From: Halobacteriales archaeon SW_5_68_122
Lineage (GTDB): Archaea > Halobacteriota > Halobacteria > Halobacteriales > Haloarculaceae
DNA: 9,712 nucleotides
Direction of reading: 5' to 3'
NCBI GenBank assembly: GCA_003022815.1
Contig: PXSL01000113.1
Location: 1-9,712 of the forward strand
Shown: one piece after another, positions 1 through 5,191 of the stretch
Numbering within the stretch: the stretch's first letter is position 1
Layout of the letters: each line of letters begins with the position of its first letter
Notes under the pieces: model-generated
The model's input: only the letters and a program-made list of their open reading frames with translations
Told to the model about the DNA's origin: nothing
Databases searched by the model: none
Made by a program: the position numbers and the translations under genes

Positions 1-444
1 ATACGATCCCTCTTTCGGGAACTCCACGAGGACGACGTCCTTGAAATTCCGGGTATCACCGTCGAGCAACATCGTACTGATCTGATCCAGCGGGTTATAG
101 ATGGACCTGACACCGGGAATCTGTGCCATAGCGGCGTCCAAACCCGCTTTCAGTCGGTCGCCACCGATGCGGGACTCGGTGAACGTGCCGACGAAAAAGA
201 TGATGACGAACAGCACGGCGATTGCTATGAGCTTTGACAGAACTGGCGATATGTCCCTTGGTCCCATCTGAATCGGGGCGACCACCGGATTCAACAGCTG
301 TGACAGGAAATTGACGATGAACAGCACGACTGCCGCAGTTATCAGGACAGGAAACACGATTGCAGTCCCGGTTATGATCGACTTGCGTAGGTAGCCACGA
401 GGGCTCAATCTGGGGGTCTCGGTCGGCTTAGTGTCTTGATCCAC
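1..444 (-). CDS. DUF502 family membrane protein, N-terminal part (cut by window edge)
   Basis: The minus frame from a GTG at 444 runs open to the window edge, giving 148 residues of a protein whose C-terminus lies outside. Two hydrophobic helices are visible at about residues 23-45 and 68-86. After the second comes IPGVRSIYNPLDQ (109-121), which matches the IPxVRxIYxxxKQ signature I associate with DUF502, a widespread family of integral membrane proteins of unknown function (usually around 200 residues). GTG is preferred because an A/T-rich TATA-like tract (about 469-485) lies 30 bases upstream, the normal leaderless arrangement; an in-frame TTG further upstream would run into that tract. Codon use is less GC-rich than in the genes to the right (ATA, ACT and AGG codons occur). 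The family call is fairly sure; the role is unknown. Confidence 0.85.
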   Translation of the reverse strand, partial: MDQDTKPTETPRLSPRGYLRKSIITGTAIVFPVLITAAVVLFIVNFLSQLLNPVVAPIQMGPRDISPVLSKLIAIAVLFVIIFFVGTFTESRIGGDRLKAGLDAAMAQIPGVRSIYNPLDQISTMLLDGDTRNFKDVVLVEFPKEGSY

Positions 445-885
445 GAGATAGATATCACCGCTGCGAATCAAAAAGTTAACTAAAAACCACGTGTTTCCGG
501 CCCGTGGACGGGTTTGTCTTGGAAAAAGCGGAACGGGTCGAGACGCTTACTGTCTCGTCTGAGGAGCATGTCCTAACGATGAACACGCTCCCGGTACCTT
601 GCCCGCCGCCCGGAAAATCTACAGCATTTGATAGGAACCTGAGCAGCCGATACGCACTGCGACCACTGATTCGATTCTCCTGCTACCCGAGTGACGAAAC
701 AGAGTCACCACGGCTGGGCGACGCCATCACATATTCGTTTGACTCTTCGACAGGAGCGAAACTGCTCGGGGGCGACGACTTCCAGCCGAAGCGAGGGAGT
801 CGTTACCGGTTCGCGTGGAGGTTACTCCGGAGCGGCGGCCGTCGCATCTCGAGTAGAAGCGGTAGTGGCGGCCTGGCCGGGTCGT
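445..885. other. 441-base stretch without a convincing gene
   Basis: This lies between the DUF502 gene and the 3' end of upp. Apart from the promoter tract at its left end I see no coding signal: the plus-strand frame open from 504 has no haloarchaeal acidic bias, becomes Arg/Ser-rich where it runs antisense to upp, and resembles no family I know. Composition is visibly less GC-rich than in the genes to the right. A perfect 6-bp hairpin with a 7-base loop (cgagac/gtctcg, 538-556) is the only compact structure noticed. The stretch could hold a decayed gene or an unannotated RNA, but nothing shows either. Confidence 0.5.
469..485 (-). promoter_or_regulatory. Putative TATA-like promoter of the DUF502 gene
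   Basis: The A/T-rich stretch tcaaaaagttaactaaaa (about 468-485), read on the minus strand as TTTTAGTTAAC, is centred about 30 bases before the GTG at 444. This fits the TATA spacing of leaderless haloarchaeal transcripts. Confidence 0.45.
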
Positions 886-1557
886 TCAGGTCCCGAACGC
901 CCGGTCGCCGGCGTCACCGACGCCGGGAACGATGTAACCGTCGTCGTCGAGGCGCTCGTCGATGCTGACGGTGAGGATGTCGGCCCGCGGGAACGCCTCG
1001 CCGACCCGGACCAGTCCGGGCGGGGCGCTGACCGCCGACAGCACCACCAGTCGCTCGGGGTCGCCCATCGCGGTGACCTCCTCGAGCACCGCGACCATCG
1101 TGCTGCCCGTAGCGAGCATCGGGTCGGCGACGATGACGGTGTCCTCCTCGTGTATCTCGGGCAGCTTCACGTAGTCGACGGTGATGGGGAACTCCCCCTC
1201 CTCGTTCATGCCGGCCTCCTCGTCGCGGCCGGCGGAGATGACCCCCTGGCGGGCGTGGGGGAACGCCTCGACGAGCCCCTCGACGAACGGCGTCGCCGCC
1301 CGGAGTACGTTCACGATGACGACGTCGTCCAGTCCCTTGACCACCTCGCCGGTGGTCTCCGCCAGCGGCGTCGTTATCGAGACGTACTCGGTCTCCATCA
1401 TGCCGTCGATTATCTCGAACCCACAGAGCCGGCCCAACTCGACCAGGCCGTCCCGGAACGACACTTGGCCGGTCTCGGCGGACCGGAGTTCCGAGATGGT
1501 GTGCTTCGCCAGCGCGTGCGTAATAACGTGAGCGTCGTCGCGGTCCTCGATTGGCAT
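886..1557 (-). CDS. upp: Uracil phosphoribosyltransferase
   Basis: This 223-residue cytosolic enzyme converts uracil plus PRPP to UMP and pyrophosphate in pyrimidine salvage. The PRPP-binding loop DPMLATGST is at 145-153. The uracil-binding C-terminal signature [12 protein letters not shown] is at 208-219, followed by the short AFGT tail. The LRAATPF segment (85-91) and the Asp-Tyr-x-Lys-Leu-Pro segment (128-133) are also typical. Length fits the family (about 208-225). The ATG at 1557 is chosen because it starts the conserved region and has a TATA-like CTTTAAG 28 bases upstream. The open frame extends further upstream on the minus strand, but that part is antisense to the next gene and Ser/Arg-rich. 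The gene stands alone, divergent from the 232-aa gene. Confidence 0.96.
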   Translation of the reverse strand: MPIEDRDDAHVITHALAKHTISELRSAETGQVSFRDGLVELGRLCGFEIIDGMMETEYVSITTPLAETTGEVVKGLDDVVIVNVLRAATPFVEGLVEAFPHARQGVISAGRDEEAGMNEEGEFPITVDYVKLPEIHEEDTVIVADPMLATGSTMVAVLEEVTAMGDPERLVVLSAVSAPPGLVRVGEAFPRADILTVSIDERLDDDGYIVPGVGDAGDRAFGT

Positions 1558-1581
1558 ACCGGGATGGGCGGCCTCCGGCCG

Positions 1582-1588
1582 CTTAAAG
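1582..1588 (-). promoter_or_regulatory. TATA-like box of upp
   Basis: Minus-strand CTTTAAG is centred 28 bases upstream of the upp ATG, in an otherwise GC-rich stretch. This implies a leaderless or very short-leader transcript. Confidence 0.5.
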
Positions 1589-1648
1589 CCACTCGCTCCC
1601 CGAGGCGGCGACAAAGGGTAAGTCCGTCGACGCACAACCCCTGCTCTA

Positions 1649-2347
1649 ATGGAAGTCGAAGAGAGCGTCTCCGGCTTCAGGATGCGGGGAAGCTGGGTGG
1701 ATATCGTCGAGCACGGCGAGCGAATCACGCGTGTGCTGAAGGATCTCGGCGAGGAGGGATTCGACGTCGACGAGGCCGCTCTCGAGGAGTGGGACGAGTG
1801 GCGGCCGAAGGCCGACGAGCGGCTCCGGGAGGACGTCAGCGAGAAGACCGCCGAACAGGCCAGCATCTCCGAGGGGGAGGGCGAGCAGGCCGGCAAGGCG
1901 CCCGACGAGGACCTCAGGACCGCCGGCGAGAAGCTGTCGGACTCCTACGAGAGCCTCGAGACGCCGAAGAAGGCCGTCGACGAGTGGCGGGCGTCGATAA
2001 CCTACGTGGCGCGTGCGGCCGACTCCGCCACCCGGAAGGCGGTTCGGAAGGTCGAGGGCGGCGTCTACAGGAACGTGATGACACAGATGTCCCCGTACTA
2101 CTTCGACAACGAACTAATAAGCGCGAACCTCCGGCGGGCGGCGGTCGACGACTACGTCTTCGAGGTGAACGTCAACGACGACGACCTGAAGCTGCGGACC
2201 TCGAACAAACTGGCCGACTACGAGACGGCGGTCGACCGGTGGCACGTCGACACGCCGAAAGAGACCGACGTTGCCGAGGCGGCCGAAGGCCACGAGCCGC
2301 CGGTCAATGAGGAGACGGCCGGCGAATCGGAGCCGACGCGGAACTGA
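1649..2347 (+). CDS. Conserved haloarchaeal protein of unknown function, 232 aa
   Basis: This is a soluble, very acidic 232-residue protein with no signal peptide or membrane segment. I recognise it only as a haloarchaea-type conserved protein, possibly DUF5828; that number is from memory and unverified. The N-terminal 45 residues ([30 protein letters not shown] region) look folded. Residues about 45-95 are charged and probably partly disordered or helical. A better-ordered block at about 105-205 contains [18 protein letters not shown] and a tyrosine-rich [17 protein letters not shown] segment. The last 30 residues are a Glu-rich, probably disordered tail. The ATG at 1649 begins the frame, and codon bias is typical of the genome. 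The gene is divergent from upp (91-base gap) and converges with the 75-aa membrane protein gene, 9 bases apart. Confidence 0.82.
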   Translation: MEVEESVSGFRMRGSWVDIVEHGERITRVLKDLGEEGFDVDEAALEEWDEWRPKADERLREDVSEKTAEQASISEGEGEQAGKAPDEDLRTAGEKLSDSYESLETPKKAVDEWRASITYVARAADSATRKAVRKVEGGVYRNVMTQMSPYYFDNELISANLRRAAVDDYVFEVNVNDDDLKLRTSNKLADYETAVDRWHVDTPKETDVAEAAEGHEPPVNEETAGESEPTRN

Positions 2348-2356
2348 TGCCGCCGG

Positions 2357-2584
2357 TTAGCCGGCCAGTTCCCGGAGCCGGGGGAGCAGCTTCTCGGTAC
2401 CCAGCGAGAAGGCGGCGTACAGCGCGACCAGGCCGATTACGCCCAGCCAAATCGAGAACTTCAGGTTCCCCGCCGAGAAGTACGAGAAGCTCGTGAGTTC
2501 GGCGAACAGGCCGGCGACGGCGAGCGCCCCGGTGGTGAGGAGGTACGCGAGCAGTTCGAGCGACGAGACGAGGAATTCACGCAT
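2357..2584 (-). CDS. Small two-helix membrane protein, 75 aa
   Basis: The 75-residue protein starts at the ATG at 2584 (MREFLVSS). Two hydrophobic helices, about residues 9-30 (ELLAYLLTTGALAVAGLFAE) and 41-60 (KFSIWLGVIGLVALYAAFSL), are joined by a short polar loop. A short basic/acidic C-terminus ends in LRELAG. No catalytic motif is visible and the role is unknown. The upstream extension of the frame to 2647 is rejected because this ATG has a TATA-like GCATATGC 27 bases upstream and a purine-rich GGAGAGGTG just before it. The gene converges with the 232-aa gene and diverges from another tiny membrane protein gene. I tentatively associate it with the numbered haloarchaeal DUF785x/786x series (about DUF7859), unverified. 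Confidence 0.75.
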   Translation of the reverse strand: MREFLVSSLELLAYLLTTGALAVAGLFAELTSFSYFSAGNLKFSIWLGVIGLVALYAAFSLGTEKLLPRLRELAG

Positions 2585-2606
2585 GGCACCTCTCCGTCGG
2601 TGGCCC

Positions 2607-2614
2607 GCATATGC
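2607..2614 (-). promoter_or_regulatory. TATA-like palindrome before the 75-aa gene
   Basis: GCATATGC is a perfect 8-base palindrome centred about 27 bases upstream of the ATG at 2584. It is the only A/T-rich spot in this part of the divergent intergenic region. Confidence 0.4.
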
Positions 2615-2638
2615 CTTTCGACCGGCCGCGAACCGGAA

Positions 2639-2647
2639 CGTTTTCAC
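2639..2647 (+). promoter_or_regulatory. TATA-like box of the 78-aa gene
   Basis: CGTTTTCAC is centred about 28 bases upstream of the ATG at 2671 and preceded by the GC-rich, purine-containing GAACCGGAA, as a BRE-like element would be. Confidence 0.4.
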
Positions 2648-2670
2648 TCGACAGTCCGGAACGGCGGCCC

Positions 2671-2907
2671 ATGAGCCACGGACGGAACCCGCGGAGTCTC
2701 GACCACGCGAGAATCGCCAAGACCGGCTTCCTGGCCGGTCTCGGACTGTTCGCCGCCGGCGTGGTCGGCGAACTCGCCGGTCACTCGGTGGTGTCGTCGA
2801 TGCCGGAGACGCTCGCCAGCGCCCTCCTGATAATGGAGGTGCTCGGCGTTGCCGTCGCCTTTTTTGTGCCTCTCATCTTTGGCGCGGTACTCCCGCTGAT
2901 GGAATGA
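2671..2907 (+). CDS. Small two-helix membrane protein, 78 aa
   Basis: The protein has 78 residues from the ATG at 2671 (MSHGRNPRSLDHARIAK). A basic cytosolic N-terminus precedes two hydrophobic helices at about residues 18-38 (GFLAGLGLFAAGVVGELAG) and 50-76 (ETLASALLIMEVLGVAVAFFVPLIFGA), and the protein ends almost inside the membrane (VLPLME). Positive charges at the N-terminus suggest that it faces the cytoplasm. The start is chosen by the TATA-like box 28 bases upstream; the frame extends to 2611, but that extension crosses the promoter. I recall this as a conserved haloarchaeal family (about DUF7860), with unknown function and an unverified number. It is divergently paired with the 75-aa membrane protein gene. 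Confidence 0.75.
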   Translation: MSHGRNPRSLDHARIAKTGFLAGLGLFAAGVVGELAGHSVVSSMPETLASALLIMEVLGVAVAFFVPLIFGAVLPLME

Positions 2908-2913
2908 CCAATT

Positions 2914-2958
2914 CAGCCAGTCGTAATCCAGCGAACACTGCTCCGTGACGACTGGCCG
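2914..2958 (+). terminator. Possible hairpin downstream of the 78-aa gene
   Basis: GCCAGTCG (2916-2923) and CGACTGGC (2949-2956) form a perfect 8-bp stem, extendable to 10 with one mismatch, around a 25-base loop just after the stop at 2907. No T-tract follows, so function as a terminator is only suggested by position. A further perfect 12-bp palindrome CAGAACGTTCTG lies at 2984-2995. Confidence 0.3.
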
Positions 2959-3016
2959 TGGATATTCCGGACCCCGCCCTCCCCAGAACGTTCTGACATG
3001 GATACGGCCGGCAGTC

Positions 3017-3102
3017 TCATAGCGATTACTGTAACTATTCACCGGTACGACCGCATGACTGCGTGCGGTCGATCCGGTAATGACATACGGTAATCAGTAT
3101 CA
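3017..3102. repeat. 86-bp palindromic repeat, copy A
   Basis: The element is a nested inverted repeat. The outer arms are 3017-3033 and 3086-3102 (13 of 17 pair, plus one T-G wobble). Inside lie 7-base unpaired segments on both sides (3034-3040, 3079-3085), then a 15-bp inner stem (3041-3055 with 3064-3078) with a central TA/AT double mismatch, closed by an 8-base loop (tgactgcg). Copy B at 8768-8853 has the same plan and length with 11 base differences, none in the inner stem. Here the element lies between convergent genes and supplies the TGA stop (3100-3102, read on minus) of the 51-aa gene. No tandem copies and no clear target-site duplication are seen. Candidate roles are a MITE-like mobile element, a bidirectional terminator or a structured RNA. 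Confidence 0.85.
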
Positions 3103-3255
3103 GGCCCCGATCTCGACCACGAAGTCGGACTGCAGCCACATGTCCGGCTGTTCCCGGTCGTAGATGACGACCTCGTCGTCCAGCGAGAGGTGTGCGTACC
3201 GGTCGGAGTCCAGCGGGGACTCCGGGGGGTCGGCGTTCTCCTGTGTGTTACTCAT
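3100..3255 (-). CDS. Small acidic haloarchaeal protein, 51 aa (DUF7331-like)
   Basis: The protein has 51 residues from the ATG at 3255. It has a disordered polar N-terminus (MSNTQENADPPESPLDSDRY) and then a compact segment, HLSLDDEVVIYDREQPDMWLQSDFVVEI, that probably forms a small beta unit. I recall this SLDD...VVIYDRE...W.QSD pattern from the haloarchaeal DUF7331 family; the number is unverified and the function unknown. The frame is open far upstream on the minus strand, but that part is antisense to the glycosylase and HIT genes. The ATG at 3255 has a TATA-like box at 3282-3290. The last codon abuts repeat copy A, whose first three minus-strand bases are the TGA stop. This suggests that the original 3' end may have been fixed or altered by the element. 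Confidence 0.75.
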   Translation of the reverse strand: MSNTQENADPPESPLDSDRYAHLSLDDEVVIYDREQPDMWLQSDFVVEIGA

Positions 3256-3281
3256 TCCCGACCGTTCGAAACCGACGGAAC

Positions 3282-3290
3282 GAATTAACG
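3282..3290 (-). promoter_or_regulatory. TATA-like box of the 51-aa gene
   Basis: The minus-strand sequence CGTTAATTC (3282-3290) is centred about 31 bases upstream of the ATG at 3255, in the divergent region shared with the glycosylase gene. Confidence 0.45.
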
Positions 3291-3323
3291 ATTCGGCTAA
3301 TAGTGGCGATACAGGTATATAGT

Positions 3324-3341
3324 GTATTATGACAATTATAC
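3324..3341. promoter_or_regulatory. A/T-rich imperfect dyad upstream of the glycosylase gene
   Basis: GTATTATGACAATTATAC (18 bases) is an imperfect palindrome with outer arms GTAT/ATAC and further matching A/T pairs. It sits in the only A/T-rich part of the divergent region, about 47 bases before the glycosylase ATG. It may contain the TATA box (AATTATA) for a short-leader transcript, an operator, or both. No regulator can be named. Confidence 0.3.
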
Positions 3342-3387
3342 GACCTCCGGCCAAGAGTGAGGGGGCTGGGGGCCCAAGCGGCGACCG

Positions 3388-4023
3388 ATGCCGACGTACC
3401 CTGACCCCGGAGCGCGGAACGAACTCGCGGCGGACTGCCGGCGGTGTCCGGAACTCGTGGCGGCCCGCGAGCGCATCTCGTGGGGCGTCGGGTCTCTTGA
3501 GGCAACGCTCGTCGTCGTCGGCGAGGCGCCGGGCGCCGGCGACCCCGAGGCCGACCGCTGGCAGGGCGGCAACCACACCGGAATGGCCTACACCTCCCGC
3601 CACAGCGGCCGCCGGATACGCGGCCTCTTCGAGCGCCTCGGCTACGACCCCAATGACCTGTACTTCACCAATGCCGTCAAGTGCTTCCCGCCGGGGGAGG
3701 AAGGCTCGAACCGGGAACCGACGCCCGAGGAGCGGGCCAATTGCCGGCCGTACCTCCTGTCGGAACTGGAGACGGTCGCGCCCGACTGCATCGTCCCGAC
3801 GGGGCGGCACGCGACCGAGTCGCTGCTCTCGGCGACCGACCGGGAACTGGACGGGTTCCTCGAGAGCGTCCTCGACCCAATCGAGATCGAGGGGATGCCG
3901 CCCGTGTTGCCCATTCTCCACCCCTCCTACCAGGACGTCTGGATTTCGCGGCTCGGCTACGAGCCGGCCGAGTACGAGCGGGCGATAAAACAGGAACTCG
4001 AGTCGGTCGTGGGCGCGCCCTAG
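3388..4023 (+). CDS. Uracil-DNA glycosylase superfamily protein, Fe-S family 4/5 type
   Basis: This 211-residue protein is predicted to excise uracil from DNA in base-excision repair. Motif A is GEAPGAGD (45-52) and the second active-site motif is HPS (178-180). Four cysteines, C17, C20, C99 and C119, are spaced like the [4Fe-4S] ligands of family 4 and 5 enzymes; C99 lies in NAVKCFPPG (95-103), and PTPEER (111-116) is also family-like. Between the motifs, GGNHTGMAYTSRHSGRRI (60-77) resembles the GxNRTGxxFTGxxSG segment of family 5 (UDGb) more than the GxPFVGxAG of family 4, so subfamily and substrate range are uncertain. Length fits (about 190-220). The start ATG opens the conserved cysteine region with no alternative near it. 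The HIT gene follows after 30 bases and has its own TATA-like box. Confidence 0.9.
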   Translation: MPTYPDPGARNELAADCRRCPELVAARERISWGVGSLEATLVVVGEAPGAGDPEADRWQGGNHTGMAYTSRHSGRRIRGLFERLGYDPNDLYFTNAVKCFPPGEEGSNREPTPEERANCRPYLLSELETVAPDCIVPTGRHATESLLSATDRELDGFLESVLDPIEIEGMPPVLPILHPSYQDVWISRLGYEPAEYERAIKQELESVVGAP

Positions 4024-4032
4024 ATTCTTTAG
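4024..4032 (+). promoter_or_regulatory. TATA-like box of the HIT gene
   Basis: ATTCTTTAG begins right after the glycosylase stop codon and is centred 26 bases before the HIT ATG. It suggests leaderless transcription separate from, or in addition to, readthrough from the glycosylase gene. Confidence 0.5.
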
Positions 4033-4053
4033 CGGGCCGTCCGTCCGTTCGCC

Positions 4054-4473
4054 ATGAGCGAAGACTGCATCTTCTGTAGCATCGTTGACGGGGACATCCC
4101 CTCGCGAACCGTCCACGAGGACGAGGCGGTCATGGCGTTCCTGGACGCGAACCCGCTGTCGGCCGGCCACACGCTCGTCGTTCCGAAGGCCCACCACCAG
4201 TTCGTGCGCGAGGTGCCCGCGGGCCTGTCGGCGTCGGTGTTCGAGACGGTCCACGAGCTGGTGCCCCGAATCGAGGACGCCGTCGACGCCGACGGTCACA
4301 CCATCGCGGTCAACGACGGCCCCGCCGCCGGCCAGGAGGTGCCGCACCTCCACGTCCACGTCGTCCCGCGGTTCGAGGGCGACGGCGGCGGACCCATACA
4401 CGCCATCGCGGGCGAGCGGCCGGACCTCTCGGATGCGGAACTCGACGACCTCAAGGCGTCGATCCGGGACTGA
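4054..4473 (+). CDS. HIT (histidine triad) family nucleotide hydrolase/transferase
   Basis: This cytosolic protein of 139 residues belongs to the histidine-triad superfamily, whose members hydrolyse nucleoside phosphoramidates or dinucleoside polyphosphates such as AMP-lysine or Ap4A. The catalytic triad HLHVHVVPR is at 98-106, with His102 the expected nucleophile. An N-terminal CxxC (C5, C8) together with H47 and the triad region matches the zinc site found in many archaeal and Hint-type members. NPLSAGHTLVVPKAH (33-47) is the conserved HIT core. Length is normal. The start at 4054 is fixed by the conserved CIFC motif and the TATA-like box 26 bases upstream. Its 3' end converges with the methyltransferase gene, leaving a single base between the stop codons. 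Substrate cannot be deduced. Confidence 0.95.
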   Translation: MSEDCIFCSIVDGDIPSRTVHEDEAVMAFLDANPLSAGHTLVVPKAHHQFVREVPAGLSASVFETVHELVPRIEDAVDADGHTIAVNDGPAAGQEVPHLHVHVVPRFEGDGGGPIHAIAGERPDLSDAELDDLKASIRD

Positions 4474-4474
4474 G

Positions 4475-5089
4475 CTAAACCGCCCGGAAGACGCGCACCG
4501 TGTCCCGTGCGCCCGGGTCCCGTAGCAACTGTGCCGTTCCCAGCCCCGAAAAGACCTCCTTCCAGTCGCGGTGGTACAGTGGGAAGTCATCGTCGACACA
4601 GCTGACCGCCTTCTCGTGGCCCCGACGTGGACTGTTGCCCTCGTTCTCGGCCGTCACGAGGAGGTCCCCCGTCGCGCGGACGACCTCCTCGAAGACCCAT
4701 TCGTCGTCCGGGTGGACGTGCTGGAGGGTCTCCACGGAGTAGACGACGTCGAAGGCGTCGTCGGCAACGTCGGGGAGGAACTCCTCAATGGGGCCGACGC
4801 GGAAGGTCCCCGTCTCCGCGAGCGCCGGGTAGTGCTCGGCCATGACGTCGAAGGAGTCGTCGTTGATGTCGATGCCGGTGAGGTTCCCGAAGCCGCGGTC
4901 GCGGAGGTACGCGAGGTGTCGCCCGGAGCCACAACCCAATTCGAGGATTTCGGCGTCCGAGGCGACGTAGTGGTCGAGGACGTCGCCGAGGGTCTCGCTC
5001 ACCTCGTTCGGCCCGAGCTCGGCGTAGTAGTCGGGCGAGAACTCGCCGGACCGCTCCGCCCAACGCCGGTGGTTCTCGGCGGGGTCCAT
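4475..5089 (-). CDS. Class I SAM-dependent methyltransferase
   Basis: This 204-residue protein has a Rossmann-type methyltransferase fold. Motif I ELGCGSGRH is at 50-58, with an acidic residue at the end of strand 2 (D74 in LTGIDIN). A motif II-like DAFDVVYSVETLQHV follows at about 114-128, then a motif III-like DLLVTAENEG. The N-terminal 35 residues (MDPAENHRRWAERSGEFSPDYYAELGP) resemble the capping helices of the small Methyltransf_11/25 type. The substrate cannot be inferred: no nucleic-acid-binding domain or lipid-specific motif is seen, and the neighbours do not form a pathway with it. The ATG at 5089 is the first in the conserved region; the best TATA-like sequence (ACCATTTGAC, around 5115) is weak. 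The gene is divergent from the ParA-like gene. Confidence 0.9.
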   Translation of the reverse strand: MDPAENHRRWAERSGEFSPDYYAELGPNEVSETLGDVLDHYVASDAEILELGCGSGRHLAYLRDRGFGNLTGIDINDDSFDVMAEHYPALAETGTFRVGPIEEFLPDVADDAFDVVYSVETLQHVHPDDEWVFEEVVRATGDLLVTAENEGNSPRRGHEKAVSCVDDDFPLYHRDWKEVFSGLGTAQLLRDPGARDTVRVFRAV

Positions 5090-5161
5090 ACCGGTTGCAC
5101 GCCCTCCACGGTCAAATGGTATGCGTGTTCGGTCGACGAGAATCGGCGGCGGGCCAACATC

Positions 5162-5168
5162 TTTTTAT
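5162..5168 (+). promoter_or_regulatory. TATA box of the ParA-like gene
   Basis: TTTTTAT is centred 27 bases before the ATG at 5192, in the otherwise GC-rich 102-base divergent region. It is one of the clearest promoters of the window and implies a leaderless mRNA. Confidence 0.6.
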
Positions 5169-5191
5169 CTGAAAGGCGGTGCAAACATCCC

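Noticed and set aside
504..968. Plus-strand open frame of 154 codons in the left gap
   Set aside because: It has no acidic haloarchaeal composition and no recognised domain. Its second half is an Arg-rich shadow of upp, and no promoter fits its start.
691..2310. Long plus-strand open frame across upp and the 232-aa gene
   Set aside because: The translation is Arg/Gly-rich with no family resemblance, covers upp in antisense and the 232-aa gene in another frame, and is expected from GC-rich codons.
2914..3020. 35-codon minus-strand frame starting at the ATG in repeat copy A
   Set aside because: It has no recognisable protein features and mixed codon use, and it overlaps hairpins after the 78-aa gene; probably chance.
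3256..4599. Minus-strand frame extending the 51-aa protein far upstream
   Set aside because: It is antisense to the glycosylase and HIT genes, which have clear motifs. Its sequence is compositionally aberrant, and the 51-aa start has its own TATA-like box.
4571..5191. Upstream in-frame extension of the ParA-like gene
   Set aside because: It crosses the TATA box at 5162-5168 and runs antisense to the methyltransferase; homology to ParA/MinD begins right after the ATG at 5192.
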